DNA of 64,000 nucleotides from Phymorhynchus buccinoides (taxonomy: Eukaryota; Mollusca; Gastropoda; Neogastropoda; Raphitomidae). Made by a program: the position numbers and the translations under genes. The stretch spans positions 22,143,539-22,207,538 of the forward strand of contig CM065713.1 of NCBI GenBank assembly GCA_017654935.2, in the 5' to 3' direction. The notes beneath the pieces were generated by a model, which was not told where the DNA came from, searched no databases, and saw only the letters and a program-made list of their open reading frames with translations. Shown one piece after another: positions 42,668-54,492 of this stretch. The first letter of the stretch is position 1; each line of letters starts with the position of its first letter.

Positions 42668-43197
42668 AAGGTGGACCCTGACGGATGAGTTTTTGCCAAA
42701 AATCACACAGTCGAGATCACAAGAAAGACAGTCTTCTCTTCAGGGATCGGAACACTCACTTTGCTCTGTTTCCTAGAAATCAAACCGTCAAAACGGCGAT
42801 TCCTCCTTGGCGGAGATGCGGGAGAGAGAGAAGCCATTTTGGATGGGGTGGGTGGAGGCCACTCATTGTGGTTGAGGCTTTTTCTTCTTTGTAGTGCAGT
42901 AAAAACAAAACAAACCGGCTAAACTTAAAAATAAAATGGCTTGTGAAAATTTCGTGCAAACGATTTGGTCTAAACTCAGGCGGCCATTAAAAAAGAGAAG
43001 GCACGTGTCTTCTCTTTCTGAAAGATTCTGACTTCCAGCACCTCCACCGAGGAGGAATCGCCGATTTGACGGTTTGATTTCCAGGAAACCAGAGCAAAGT
43101 GAGTGTTGCGATCTCTGTAAAGGGTGTTTTCCTGGTGATCTCGACGTGTTTCTTGCAAAAAACTCATCCGTCAGGGTGCCCCTTTAAAAGAGTGCTA
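42668..43197. mobile_element. Foldback element with ~150-bp inverted arms
   Basis: The left arm 'ACCCTGACGGATGAGTTTTT...CACTCACTTTGCTCTG...GGAATCGCCG'-type sequence returns inverted at 43030-43197, ending 'ATCCGTCAGGGTGCCCCTTT'. The unique centre (42810-43020) shows no frame. A lone arm is at 16735-16820. Confidence 0.8.
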
Positions 43198-43289
43198 GGC
43201 TGATCCTTGCCATACCTTTTCCCCTAAATTACTGACAGATTGCTGCTTCCCCGTAAAAAAAAAAAAAGAAGAAGAAAAAGTTCAATTAA

Positions 43290-43333
43290 TGCGACAATTC
43301 CCCGTGCGGATACGGGGGGGTCATTCGTAAAAA
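43290..43333 (+). mobile_element. Rep-A start, cut by the gap
   Basis: 'CCCCGTGCGGATACGGGGGG' and TCATTCGTAAAAA are the first bases of Rep-A. The assembly stops inside a high-copy repeat, a usual cause of gaps. Confidence 0.7.
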
Positions 43334-43833
43334 NNNNNNNNNNNNNNNNNNNNNNNNNNNNNNNNNNNNNNNNNNNNNNNNNNNNNNNNNNNNNNNNNNN
43401 NNNNNNNNNNNNNNNNNNNNNNNNNNNNNNNNNNNNNNNNNNNNNNNNNNNNNNNNNNNNNNNNNNNNNNNNNNNNNNNNNNNNNNNNNNNNNNNNNNNN
43501 NNNNNNNNNNNNNNNNNNNNNNNNNNNNNNNNNNNNNNNNNNNNNNNNNNNNNNNNNNNNNNNNNNNNNNNNNNNNNNNNNNNNNNNNNNNNNNNNNNNN
43601 NNNNNNNNNNNNNNNNNNNNNNNNNNNNNNNNNNNNNNNNNNNNNNNNNNNNNNNNNNNNNNNNNNNNNNNNNNNNNNNNNNNNNNNNNNNNNNNNNNNN
43701 NNNNNNNNNNNNNNNNNNNNNNNNNNNNNNNNNNNNNNNNNNNNNNNNNNNNNNNNNNNNNNNNNNNNNNNNNNNNNNNNNNNNNNNNNNNNNNNNNNNN
43801 NNNNNNNNNNNNNNNNNNNNNNNNNNNNNNNNN
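43334..43833. other. Assembly gap of exactly 500 N
   Basis: A round-number N run, hence a nominal scaffold join of unknown true size. An apparent open frame across it (43240-43953) is meaningless. Confidence 0.99.
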
Positions 43834-44665
43834 ATTGAACCTATTTCAAAGATTAATAACTTGTATCAAACAATAGACTGCAGAAATATATCAAGGGTTT
43901 TGTTTTTTACTGCCGATGCTGAGTCTAAACGGACTATCCTTAGATGTCAATGAGTATATTGACCTATTACAAAAATAATAACTGTGTACTCAAACAATAG
44001 ACTGAAGAAATATATAAAGGGGTTTGCTTTTTACTAGCGAGGCTTGGAGCTAAACGGACTATCCTTAGATAGTCATTAGAGATTATTGAACCTTACAAAA
44101 AAAACTAATAACTGTATCAAACAATAGACTGCAGAAAATATTAAAGGGTTATGCTTTTACTAGCGATGCTTGGAGTCTAAAAAGGACTAGCCTTAGATAG
44201 TCAATTGCTACGTTTTATTGAACCATTACAAAAAACTAATAACTTGTATCAAAACAATAGATGCAGAAATATATAAAGGGTTTTGATTTTTACTAGCGAT
44301 CGGCTGGAGTCTAATACGGACTATCCTTAGATAGTCAATCGACGTATTATTGAACCTATACAAAGACTGGATAACTTATATCAAACAATAGACTGCAGAT
44401 AATATATAAAGGGTTTTGCTTTTACTAGCGATGGCTTGGAGTCTAAAGGACTATCCTAGATAGCAATTGACGTATTTATTTGAACCTATTCCAATAAAAC
44501 TAATAAAATTGTATCAAAAAACAATAGACTGCAGAATCTATATACAGGGGGGTTTGTTGATTTTATAATTCTGCAGTCTTTTTTTTATACAAGTTATGAG
44601 TTCTTGAATAATATGTTAATGGACTATCTAAATATAGTCCGTTATGACTCCAAGCCATCGAATAT
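43834..44665. repeat. ~126-bp tandem array, six noisy copies plus inverted end
   Basis: Units begin 'ATTGAACCTATT.CAAA' at about 43834, 43959, 44083, 44217, 44349 and 44480. They contain 'CAATAGACTGCAGAAATATA' and 'GGACTATCCTTAGATAGTCA'. Copies differ mostly by one-base indels. From 44555 the unit appears inverted ('CTGCAGTC', 'TATAGTCCGT'). Confidence 0.85.
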
Positions 44666-44707
44666 TATGGATAGCTGCAAGCAAAGGAAGTCCAAAAGGT
44701 GGAAAAC

Positions 44708-45067
44708 TACAGTGGAACCTCCCTTATAAGACCCCTCCCTTATAAGACCTTTAAAAAAACATCCAAAATGAGGTCTTATAAGGGAGGGGTCTTATAAGGA
44801 GGGGTCTTATAAGGGAGGTAATTTAATACTTACAAAGAAGGGCCAATGTCTCAGAGAAGAGGGTCTTATGTGGGAGGGAGTGAATGAAAATCCGTTTTAA
44901 AACGTCCTCCGGTCTGAAACGACACATATGAGACATTAGTAGATTAAAGATGGTGGGAACGATTCCTGGAGGCAGTGCAACTCCAGGAAAGTCGCGAATT
45001 TTTAACGATACAGATGTAGGCTATGTTGTATAATTGGGAGGGAGTCTTATAGGGAGGTTCCAGTGTA
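44708..45067. mobile_element. Family F MITE with a nested Rep-D
   Basis: TACAGTGGAACCTCCCTTAT at the left and ..AGGGAGGTTCCAGTGTA at the right. It is interrupted at 44881-45034. Confidence 0.8.
44881..45034 (-). mobile_element. Rep-D insertion with 10-bp target duplication
   Basis: 'AAAACGTCCTCCGGTCTGAA' and 'GGAGGCAGTGCAACTCCAGG' are Rep-D. TGGGAGGGAG stands at both edges (44871-44880, 45035-45044) and once in uninterrupted family F copies. The element is truncated at its other end. Confidence 0.8.
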
Positions 45068-45599
45068 TTTTGTACAAAATACACCCCCTCACGCCACCCC
45101 AGTACCCCGGGTGGGGGGGGGGGGGCTTCTGTTTTGATCAAGGGGATGAAATAAGCTGGAGAGTCATCTTCGTAGGTCCACCAAAGTGGTGCACTCATCC
45201 ACCTTTGTGTTGTTCGTTGGCGTCATCAATCCGTTTTGTGTCGTCACTGCTGAGGCATCAGAACAGTTCGGGTGACGCTAATCGCCCGTTCCTCCTATAA
45301 AGAAAGCATTATATCCTTTACCTCTTCAATACTATATGACTATTGATGTTGTTGATTTGAAAGGAGCTCTAATAACAGACCTGTTTACTCTACCCTTTTC
45401 GAGTAGTATTCTACTCGATTTGGACCTATTATCTACTACTTTTCAAAATTGAAAATAATGCTCTAACTATTCATTTTCAGTGTACATTGTTTGATGGTTT
45501 AATGAATAATTCTACACATTTTGCACCAAAACTACTCTTTTTTCAGCTAACCAGACTACTCAAGACTTCTGTATGGGGTAAACCGTTCTATAATGTGTG

Positions 45600-46480
45600 T
45601 TTTGTGAGAAATGATACAGACGGAACAGGTGCAGACTTTGTAGATTCTTCGTGGATCCAAATGTGTGGGTTTTTTTAATTACACACGAGACGGGACAGGT
45701 GCAGACTTTGTAGATTCTTCGTGGATCCAAATGTGTGGGGTTTTTTTAATTACACACAGACGGGACAGGTGCAGACTTTGTAGATTCTTCGTGGATCCAA
45801 ATGTGTGGGTTTTTTTAATTACACACAGTACAAACAGGTGCAGACTTTGTAGATCTTCGTGGATCCAGAATGTAGTGGGGTTTTAATTACACGACCGGAA
45901 AAGGTGCAGAACTTGTAGATTCTTGTGGACCAAAGTGGTGGGTTTTTTTTTAATTACACACAGACGGAACAGGTGCAGACTTTGTAGATTCTCGGGGATC
46001 CAAATGTGTGGTTTTTTAATAAACACAGACGGAACAGGTGCAGACTTTGTAGATTCTTCGGGGATCCAATGATGTGGGGGTTTTTTAATTACACACAGGA
46101 CGGAACAGGTGCAGCACTTTGTAGATCTTCTTGGATCCAAAGTGGGTTTATTTAATTAAAACACAGACGGAACAGGTGCAGACTTGTAGATTTCTTCGTG
46201 ATCCAAATGTGTGGTTTCTTTTAAATTTAAACACAGGACGGAAACAGGTGCAGACTTTTAGACTTTTTTTCGTGCGGTTCCAAAATGGTTTGAGGTTTTT
46301 TTAATTTAAACACAGACGGAACGGATGCAGACTTGATATATTTCTCTCGTGGTTCTCCTTTAAAAAAGAAAGCTTACGTTATTTCAGAGACAGAAAAGCT
46401 TTTAGAGACGGAAACAGGTGTAGGTGCAGACTTGTAGAATTCTTCGTGGTTCAAAATATCTTTTAAAAGAGGGAACGGAT
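45600..46480. repeat. ~65-85-bp tandem array, about 12 noisy copies
   Basis: The unit 'GACGGAACAGGTGCAGACTT' + 'TGTAGATTCTTCGTGGATCC' + 'AAATGTGTGGGTTTTTTTAA'. Copies differ by many one-base losses or gains in homopolymers. Confidence 0.9.
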
Positions 46481-47112
46481 GCCGATCTTGTAGATATCTT
46501 CGGGTCCACAGGAAATGTCTCAGAAAAAAGAAGCTTACGTTATTTCAGACACACAAAAAAAAAAGCTTTTAGAGAGAGTAGAGATTCAATCACTCAATCA
46601 GCAACAATTTAATTATGTCCTCAATTGCAGGATAAGTTCTTGCAGCACGTCACATACATATTAAAAGAAACACCACAATGATACGACAAAATAAAGCGAC
46701 ACGCATAAAATAATTTTGCAAACACTCCCATGCCAAATCTGTTCATATAGTAAATACCGAAAGAAAAAAATTCACTTTCGTGGGTTATGAGACTGGCTGT
46801 CTGTGAAAGCCACAATAGCAAACAAGTGGTCGCCGAGTGGCAGATAAAGTCCCCGAGCAACTAAATGTGGGGATGGGTGGAGATATGTGTAGGGAGGAGA
46901 TAGCTGCCACAGGGTAAAACTGCCACGGGAGGTTAACTGCCACTGGGGCGATTGCTAGTAATATTTAATATCTCGAGCTATGTCTATGCAAAACCAATAA
47001 CTCAGAATAATTGATAAAAAAAGGTTGTGGTCATTATTTGAGAAAACAACAAAGAGGAAAAGACAATGGACGATAAAGGTTTACTTATTAGGTATTTACG
47101 ACGAAATAGATT
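46481..47112. other. No gene seen
   Basis: Single-copy-looking sequence. Short frames at 46424-46612 (+) and 46621-46860 (-) have no motif. Confidence 0.4.
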
Positions 47113-47305
47113 TACGCCCTCTTCTGTCTTTCGACCCATTGGGGCATTTTAAATACAAAAGATGAGTGGGAGAACAATATGGGAGCAATGCCCGGAGGCA
47201 GTTGCACCACCAGTAAAGTCCCGATTTTTTAACAAGACAGTATAGGTTGCAGCATGCAGTTAACCACGCCTCGGTTAAACATCATGGGCTATGGTACCGC
47301 AATTT
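47113..47305 (-). mobile_element. Rep-D copy, minus orientation
   Basis: 'GCAATGCCCGGAGGCAGTTG', 'AACCACGCCTCGGTTAAACA' and 'GGGCTATGGTACCGC', in order reverse to 13670-13874. Confidence 0.7.
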
Positions 47306-47619
47306 TTGGGGAGTAATGAGTTATATTAGGTATAAGGTATTATAAGGTACTTGTAACAGTCACAGAGGGCATCTTCTGTGAAATTCGGGTTGCTCCCACA
47401 CGTATCCTGGACTGAGCGCGATCACAGCCTGGACCAAAGAAAACCCCGTATATATTCATAATTCGAAAGGGAAGAGAGGCAAACATACACAAAGTAACAA
47501 CACAAGAACAGAATGTCAGCGAACGTCAGAAAAGAGTCCCCGACAGTCATATCCAATGGTGACGTTACACTGAAGAAAGCGTTATGTTTATGGTAATTCG
47601 AACGTCTATTGCAAACAAG

Positions 47620-47892
47620 TGATTAATTTTATGAAAGTGTCTACTAAAGCTTAAGTCGGAAATCAGCGTGTTACTTTCTAAATTAAGTAATGGGTTTACA
47701 ATTTAGAAAGTAACAAGCTTTAGTTTCCGACTAAGCTTTAGAAGAACTTCATAAAATTAAGGTACTTAATTTAGAAAGCTACGAACGTTTTAGTTTACAC
47801 TTAAGCTTTAGAGAATTCATAAAATTAAGTTACTAATTTAGAAAGCGCAACGTTTAGTTCCCACTTAAGCTTTAGAGAACTTCATAAAATGT
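47620..47892. repeat. ~75-bp tandem repeat with inverted first unit
   Basis: 'TTCATAAAATTAAG.TACT.AATTTAGAAAG' followed by 'TTAAGCTTTAGAGAACTT' recurs three to four times. The first unit (47620-47700) is in opposite orientation. Confidence 0.8.
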
Positions 47893-48959
47893 ACCACAGA
47901 AGGGAACAAACACTCGTATGAGGATATGACACACCAACAGCACTGAGTCAGCAAAGCGCGACCAGGAACGTGCATGGGGGCCAGAGTGGTTTCAACAAAT
48001 CAGAAGCTGATGTGCTAGAAGAGGGACAGAGAAAACGTAGATGAAGAGGAGCGGGAGGAAGAAGAAAACGGAGAAGAAGAAGACGACAGAAAGAACAAGA
48101 AGAACAAATGGGTACAAGCTGATTGCTAGAGGAGAGGTTCAAAAGAAAATGAAGAAGAAAAAAGAATAAGAAGACAAAGTTCAAGTTGAAGAAAAAAGCT
48201 CAAGAAGAAGAAGAGAGAGAATGATATGCATGCCAGGGCCAACAAACAACCTTGGACAACAACGAGAACAGAACAGAAGAACCTCAAGAAGAGAGAGTAT
48301 CGTCAGGCGACACACACCACAAGACCACCTCCAGAAAGGCCAGGACGTGACTCGCTCCCACTGGATCAAACCATTCTGAACGCGAACACCCCCAATAGGG
48401 GGGGTCTGCTAAAAAGTTTAGGACTGTCAGTGAAATGAAGCAAAGAGAACTCTGAACAAGCAACGGCCAAGTTGCGGGATCAGGACATGTGGTCACAACG
48501 GGGGTGTCATGGTCCAGGGAGGAGGAGGAGTTCGCATCCGCCGCCATCGGATATGGACAAATGCCGTTGCAGAATCCAGAGGCAAAAAGTAGAAAGTAAG
48601 GATAACTTTTTTAATTTGTGCAGTAGAACATATCTATCTGATCATCCACTGCAAGGAGATATGTGCGTTAAATTAAAGTGACCACAAATTGTGGTGAGCT
48701 TCACAGGAAAAGTGAGGTTATTTCACTAAATGTGAAGGATGGATTCGGAACAAGAAAGTCGCTTGTGACTGATTTTGAATTATTGGCCCCCCCTCGACGG
48801 GTTCCTGTCACAGATTATGATCTCATTACAACATTTCAACTACAAAATTACTTCATGTGCAACCTAGAATCATCTCCACCCCGCAGGGGGGGAAGGAGAG
48901 AGGTGGAAAGCGTTGGAAAGGAGACGTTAGTGGGATTTTTTTCACGCAAGGTGTCGTGA
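47893..48959. other. Unassigned; purine-rich block
   Basis: 47990-48215 is AAG/GAA-rich. The short frames around 48226-48960 carry no recognisable domain. A gene cannot be supported, given the indel-prone sequence here. Confidence 0.4.
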
Positions 48960-49141
48960 CACTCGAGTAGAGGGCTTATCACGGCTATATTCTTAGTGGC
49001 GTAGGAGAGAGAGAGAGGAGAGAGAGGACTTGGTCCCTCTCTATCTCTCGACTCTCTCTTTATCCCAACTAAGAATAATAGGGGATTATCCCCTACGAGT
49101 TGTCACGACCACCTGGCGTGGAAAAAAACCACTAAGTTCCC
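48960..49141. mobile_element. Decayed foldback element (11799 family)
   Basis: 'TATTCTTAGTGGCGTAGGAGAG', a GA/CT centre and 'ATCCCAACTAAGAATAATAGG', then 'ACCACCTGGCGTGGA'. Confidence 0.55.
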
Positions 49142-49285
49142 ATTGAGTGAAGAAGAACAAGGGGAGTCTGGGGGAGGGGGCACTGGAGGGCACTCATGCA
49201 AGGAACACAACGTACACAGTGACACCCTACTGTTGTCACATGTGGTTAAAGGTCATTGCTATGCATGATATTTGTTGTGGAGGTG

Positions 49286-49440
49286 GTTGTGTACCTTGGC
49301 TTAAAGACTCCTGGGACATCCCAACAGCCGATGGCACTTGAACACTATGGTACAAATGCACCAGCTATGGATGAGAACATTACGTGTCGTGACCGCTTTT
49401 GATTACCCCGCCAAGGAATGCAACACTCCGACTTGCCGCG
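49286..49440 (+). mobile_element. Rep-G copy
   Basis: 'CTTGGCTTAAAGACTCCTGG' to 'GAGAACATTACGTGTCGTGA' and 'GATTACCCCGCCA'. Confidence 0.65.
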
Positions 49441-49837
49441 CATTTGGACTGATGATGTTATGCTAGGAGCTTCAGCAATGGCTAACGACAATACCGCAAT
49501 AATATTACGGACATACCATTTTGATGTAGCCTGGTGTTAGCTTATGTCAATTTGTCGGACACAGGCTCGGGCTAAGGCGATACTATTTATTTACGATTTA
49601 TCCCTTAAGGGCCATAACAACGATCCAAGATCGGGTCTCGCTAGTCAAGAAACGTGCTGATTTGCACACAGCGGAAAAAAGGATGGTTGTAGGCCTCTAG
49701 GCCTATGGCCACTGCAATAGGTGTTATTAACGCACTTGACAGCGAGGTAATCCCTTGTGGTCAGTACCCAAAGGGCATTCACTCTGACAAAAGGCAGCCA
49801 TTCAGTGGCCTCAAATAGGGTTATTGGCGAGACGTTA

Positions 49838-51030
49838 CTGTTTCTAGCGTACCCAGGTGTCGGTTATGTCGCTGACCTTTTTCACCTAGGTCTTCATTCG
49901 TTGATGGCTTCATCACTGAGTGTTGTTATGGTCTTCATCACGAGTTCATGTTGATGGTCTATCACTGATGGATCATGAGGCTTATCACTTGATGTATCGG
50001 GCATGGATTATAAAGATGTATCGTCGATGTGGTCTTCATCATGATGTATCCATCGATGGTCTTTCAACACGATAGTATCATCGATGGTATTCATCACTGA
50101 GTATCGTGAGGTCTTTCATCACTGATGTATCGTGATGGCTTCATCATGATGTACGTGATGTGTCCATGACGGTTGTGTTTCAGTTACCAGGGATCTGTCG
50201 GTTCTGTCGCTGACCTTTATCACATATGGTCTTATTCATTGATGTATCGTTGATGGCTCGTCACTGATGGTCATTGATGATATTCATCACTAATGTATAG
50301 TGATAGGTACATGGAGATGTATCGTGATGCGTCTTCATCATTAATGGACGTTATGGTTTCCAGGTGATGGGCATGATGATGTCTTCATCACTAATGTATC
50401 GTATGGTCCATGGCTGAGATCGTTGATTATTCATCACTAATGTATCGTGATGGTCTTCATCACAAATGTATCCGTGATGGTTTCCAGGCTGAGCGTCATT
50501 GATGATCTTCATCATAAGTATCGTTGATGGTTTACAGGATGATGTACATGATGATCTTTAATCATCAGGTACGTGAGGGTTTCCATGGCGAGTATCGTTG
50601 ATGGCTCTCATCATAATGTCCGTTGAGGTTTCCATGGCGGATGTACAGATGATCGCGCATCAATAATGACGTGATGGTTTCCATGGCTATGTCATCAGAT
50701 GAGATCTTCATCACTAATGTACTGATGGTTTCCATGGCGAGTATCATTGTATGAAGTCTATCACTAATGTATCGTTGGATGGTTCCATCGACTGATGATC
50801 ATTGATGATCTTCATCATAATGTATCGTTGATGGTTTCCATGGCTGATGTATCGTGATGGTCTCCATCGCTGATGTATCGTTGATGGCTCTTCATCACCG
50901 ATGTATCGTCGACGGTCCACAGCACTGATGTATTATTGATGCGTCTTGTCACTGATGTATCGTTGATGGTTTCTGAACTGAGTTTATCGTTGATGTCTTC
51001 ACATTGATGCATCGTGAATGTTAGTCATTG
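49838..51030. repeat. GATG/ATC minisatellite with partial copies of an SLC37 exon
   Basis: A roughly 25-bp unit 'GATGGTCTTCATCACTGATGTATCGTT' in noisy copies. Within it, at 49840-49893 and 50168-50228, stand truncated copies of the acceptor and first ~45 bases of the exon at 51054 ('CTGTCGGTTCTGTCGCTGAC' + 'CTTT.TCACATA'). The third, complete occurrence is the exon itself. Confidence 0.75.
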
Positions 51031-51053
51031 GACGGTTGTGTTTAAGTTACCTA

Positions 51054-51129
51054 GGGTCTTGTTGGTTCTGTTGCGACCTTTTTCACATACGTGTCCTACC
51101 ACCTGTCCCGAAAACCTCAGCGTGGCAAG
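51054..51129 (+). CDS. SLC37-like transporter gene B, first recognised exon (TM1)
   Basis: Acceptor CTAG, then an exon reading TFFTYVSYHLSRKP, with the end matching 'ISVVK' only if two missing bases are allowed (CCTCAGCGTGGCAAG for CCTatCAGCGTGGtCAAG). The donor is GTGAAA at 51130. 'YHLSRKP(I)SVVK' is the hallmark of SLC37A1/A2 proteins at the end of the first transmembrane helix. The better-preserved 5' part in the upstream partial copies shows that the first codons should be GLSVLSL. The start codon must lie in an exon further upstream that I did not find. Confidence 0.72.
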
Positions 51130-51407
51130 GTGAAACACTTTGTACTCTGTACTGTCGTCTGTCTGCCAGCGTCTGGGATCTGTCTTGTTATGCAAGTTCG
51201 TATATTAGTTTGAGCTTTGTTGTATCACTTTGATTCGATCACGCTACTCGCTAGGGTGACTGCGATCTGTATCAACTGGTGGAGGGGGATAAATAGAAAG
51301 AGAGTATTCACCCTTTGTTTAATTTCGTTATCTCCTTCTTGGCCTCACTATTTCATTCTATAATTTGTATGATTGTTTTGCCGTGTAAGTGGTGTAGTGT
51401 GGTGTGT

Positions 51408-51560
51408 GCGTGTAGCGGGCCGCGTTGTGTGTGTGTGTGCGCTTGCGGTGTATGTAGTATATGTGTGTGTGTGCGTGCGGCGTGTAGTGCGTCATGTGCA
51501 TCGGTGGTGTATGTATGTGTGTGTGCGCGCATGTGGTGGGTGTGGTGTATTATGATGCTG
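51408..51560. repeat. (TG)n microsatellite
   Basis: TGTGTGTG and TGCG runs. Confidence 0.85.
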
Positions 51561-51647
51561 ATGTATTTGTTTGTACATGCATGTAGGCCATAGTGACGTA
51601 GGCTGGCACTGTACAACGGTATTTATATCATCGTCAGCACATTATTC

Positions 51648-51730
51648 CCTCTTCTCTCTCTCTCTCTCTCTCTCCTCTCTCGCTCTACTCGCTCTCTCCT
51701 CTCCTGATCTCTCTTTTCTCTCTCTCTAGC
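51648..51730. repeat. (CT)n microsatellite
   Basis: TCTCTCTC runs with CGCTCTACTCGCTC interruptions. Confidence 0.9.
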
Positions 51731-51984
51731 TTTCTTGTTTTGGCTATAAGAAGGCACATTCTGTGGTTGACAGCAGTTGGGGTAGTGAGTGAGTGTGTAT
51801 GCACATTGAGTGTGTGTATGGTGTTGGCGTGCATGCTTGCTATGCATGCGTATGTATGACTGTGCAGGTGTTTGCATGTGCATGTCTGGTGTGTGAATAT
51901 AGTGCCAACCTCAGTCATTCACTGCCACATCGATATATAGTAATAAGCCAAGTGTCCGGTGTTGTTGGCCGTGTGTGTGTCTGT

Positions 51985-52450
51985 CTGAAACACAAAACGG
52001 GCCTTATAACTCCGCCGTTTTTCGACCGAATCGCTTCAATTGATGTGCAACGGCAACCGAGGCAGGCCGTGTCATTTGCGCGGCATGTCGGCGAAACGCG
52101 ATCCGCCGGACTCTCGGCGCCCGTATATCCGCAATTCGACCGATTGCCTTTAAATTTGCAGGTACATGGACCGGGGACGGTGACATCGGTGTGCCAAACG
52201 AAGCGAATGGTTCAGAAACGGCCGCGCTATACGCCGCTTTACGTTTCACTAATAACTCGCCGGTTTCTTAACCGTAATCGCCTCAAATTTGCGTGTCAGC
52301 TTGCTATGGCCGGGCAAAGCTCAGCAGCAAATTGGTCACTCTCAGAGCAGCGCCAACGTGAAACGGGGCTCTATAAAACTCCGCGTTTCTTAACCGAATC
52401 GCTCAAATTGCTGTACTCAGCGTTACTCGTACTTGGAGTTAACCGTTAAC
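51985..52450. repeat. Dispersed repeat, inverted partner of 24060-24738
   Basis: 'CTTATAACTCCGCCGTTTTT' and 'CGACCGAATCGCTTCAATTG', repeated as 'TTCTTAACCG.AATCGC.TCAAATT'. Confidence 0.7.
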
Positions 52451-52716
52451 TAGCGTTACCAGTACGCTGCGGATGCGTCACTAGGCGTTGACGCTAGTGA
52501 CATAATTTTTAATGTATTGTTTACAGTCAAACACCCCGCTAATACAGGCACCCCAGTATCAATACTCAGTAAGCCAGACAGTTTTTGCTCAGTCTTATTC
52601 ACTTCTTATTTCATTACTGCAAAGAGTTCAGTAAGTGGAACCGGCAAATTTGCGGACAGTTTTGTCTATCTGTAGACGTGGTCGCAAATACTGAGTTTTG
52701 GTTGTGTTGTTGTTGT

Positions 52717-52890
52717 CTTACCCTGGCTTAAAAACTCCAGCGATCATCACAACCAGTCGATCGAAGCACTGATCATTTATAATGCGTACAAAAGCAGCAG
52801 CTAGAGGATGAGAACCTTACGGTGCGTGTGACCGGTTGATGACCCCGCCGCCAAAGGCGCCATGCAGCCACACTCCGATGCAGAGGACTA
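52717..52890 (+). mobile_element. Rep-G copy
   Basis: 'CTTACCCTGGCTTAAAAACT' to 'GGATGAGAACCTTACGGTGC'. Confidence 0.65.
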
Positions 52891-52923
52891 TTTTCATACG
52901 AGGTTTGCACTTTGTGTTTCCAG

Positions 52924-53025
52924 AACGCTCTGCATTCGCAACTGCACCTGCAGTGTTGACGAGTATTTCGAATTCACCCAAAACCCACGCCCGGAAGATA
53001 CCACTGGGGACTGGGCGCCCATTTG
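52924..53025 (+). CDS. SLC37-like gene B, exon after TM1 (loop)
   Basis: Acceptor TTGTGTTTCCAG, donor GTCATT. With one extra base near 52940 removed, the exon continues VVK with NALHSNCTCSVDEY, then FEFTQNPRPEDTTGDWAP. In SLC37 proteins the TM1-TM2 loop begins K..LH.NC(S/T) and ends in WAPF, so both ends fit. Another one-base shift lies at the 3' end (CCCATTTG). The loop residues themselves are variable in the family. Supported mainly by its position between the YHLSRKP exon and the next exon. Confidence 0.58.
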
Positions 53026-53082
53026 GTCATTTATGACTGTCGTCGTTGTACCCCTCTCCCCATGGCGGATAGGGGAAGATGG

Positions 53083-53345
53083 CTTTAAAACAGCCATGAG
53101 CGGAGTAATAAGCCAATGCAATTATTCATGAAATAAAAGCAAAATTCCAGTCACATTTGCCCAATTGGGCAACAATTTCTTCTGTTGAAGATAAAAATGA
53201 TTGGATTGATTGATTGATTGATTGATTGATGAGCGAGTGTTATGTAGCATCGTCTCTGGGTGCAAATTTGACTGACATTCTTTATTCATCGAGATACTTG
53301 GCATGGGCCTACCCGCCCATGGGCTTTTTACCCGTCTACCCTACT
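53083..53345. mobile_element. Foldback MITE, copy 3, with insertion
   Basis: Ends GATAGGGGAAGATGG.. and ..TTTTTACCCGTCTACCCTA. The arms 'CATGAAATAAA' and 'TTTGACTGACATTC' match 18345-18529. About 100 extra bases with a (GATT)n run sit between the arms. Confidence 0.75.
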
Positions 53346-53514
53346 GGGAGGTCTTGGTACAAAACTTTATTTACCTGACGTATAAGCGCGGATACCTTTC
53401 CTAGCCTGAGACCCCTGCGACTGATAATAGCGTATACAACGATAATAACAAAAAATCGGAATTTGTGTTAAAAAACCATGTGTGGGGTGCGCCTTGAGTC
53501 CGCACAATGAGTTG

Positions 53515-53790
53515 GGTAGTTCCCCACCTTCTGGAAGTCTGTGCTTGAGCTTCCTCTAATCTGTCACCTCTTGACTCTGCCCTTCCTTTACTTCTGTAAT
53601 ACTGTATTCTGACCTATTGGTGGCCCCATCTCCTGCCTTGTTCCCAAAACTTCCAAATATGTTCGCTTTGAGCTCCTTCCGAAATCGGAAATGCGTCGGC
53701 TGTACGCAGCAGAGGTAGACATGTGAAAAACTGAAAACGGGACACGATACGTACCTTACCCACTATGAACCATATGGCCTGGGATAACGC
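53515..53790 (+). mobile_element. Rep-A, plus copy, variant 3' half
   Basis: 'CCCACCTTCTGGAAGTCTGT' then the alternative half 'CCGAAATCGGAAATGCG' / 'GAACCATATGGCCTGGG', as in 23575-23890. Confidence 0.65.
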
Positions 53791-53964
53791 TAGAAGAGAG
53801 AAGAAGTCGTGTACCCCTTGTCTGTTTCTGTTACCACCACACTCCCAGATGCTTTGTGTCTCTTTTTGACGTCTTTGTGTAATAATGAATCTTATCTGTT
53901 TTTCTGTTGTAATTCGATAAAAAAACCCTTAAAAAACCAGTAACGGAAAATGGGACTATTAACA

Positions 53965-54475
53965 TATAAGCCGCTTAACTATACTCAATTTGGCCCATGC
54001 GGCTTATAGACTGAGCGGCGTATTGTGGATTTTGTTTCCATTCATACATTTATGAGATGTGTAAATCTGTTCTAGGACCACATTCTCAGCCTATTGAGTC
54101 TTGAGACTTCAAAACTGGTTTTGGTAATACTTAGATTCAAATCTCATGCGTAAAGTATCTGAGTAACATTAAATACTCATGTTCTGATAGGAGGAATTTC
54201 TTGTTGTATTGGTTGAGCACGACAAATTCTCTTGCAGCTTATAGACGCGTGCCGCGCTATATGGAATAAATACCTAATATTTTGCAATTTAAGGGATGCG
54301 GCTTATAAGAGGTGCGTATTATAAATTTCTCTGATCGCCTTCCGGCCTTTGGCTAAGACGTGATTCAGGAACATCAACTTTTTGTTTACCCTGGTTGTTT
54401 GTCAGCCCGGTCGTACATGGCGAAAGCCGATATCGAGCCGTTAAACGAACTTCCATCCAAATTTACGGTAAATGG
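53965..54475. mobile_element. Family H element carrying a U2-headed SINE
   Basis: 'AAGCCGCTTAACTATACTCA', 'GGCTTATAGACTGAGCGGCG', 'AACATTAAATACTCATGTTC' and 'GATGCGGCTTATAAGAGGTG'. The same order recurs at 61976-63360, where other insertions are nested. Outer edges carry TTACGGTA-type ends. Confidence 0.65.
54329..54458 (+). mobile_element. U2-snRNA-headed SINE, copy 3 (noisy)
   Basis: GATCGCCTTCCGGCCTTTGG + CTAAGA head with two small indels. Body 'TTGTCAGCCCGGTCGTACAT' and end 'GAACTTCCATCC'. Flanked by AAATTT at 54323-54328 and 54459-54464. Confidence 0.75.
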
Positions 54476-54492
54476 TGCTGTGTGTGTTGCAG

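Noticed and set aside
43240..43953. ORF across the N run
   Set aside because: Created by undetermined bases.
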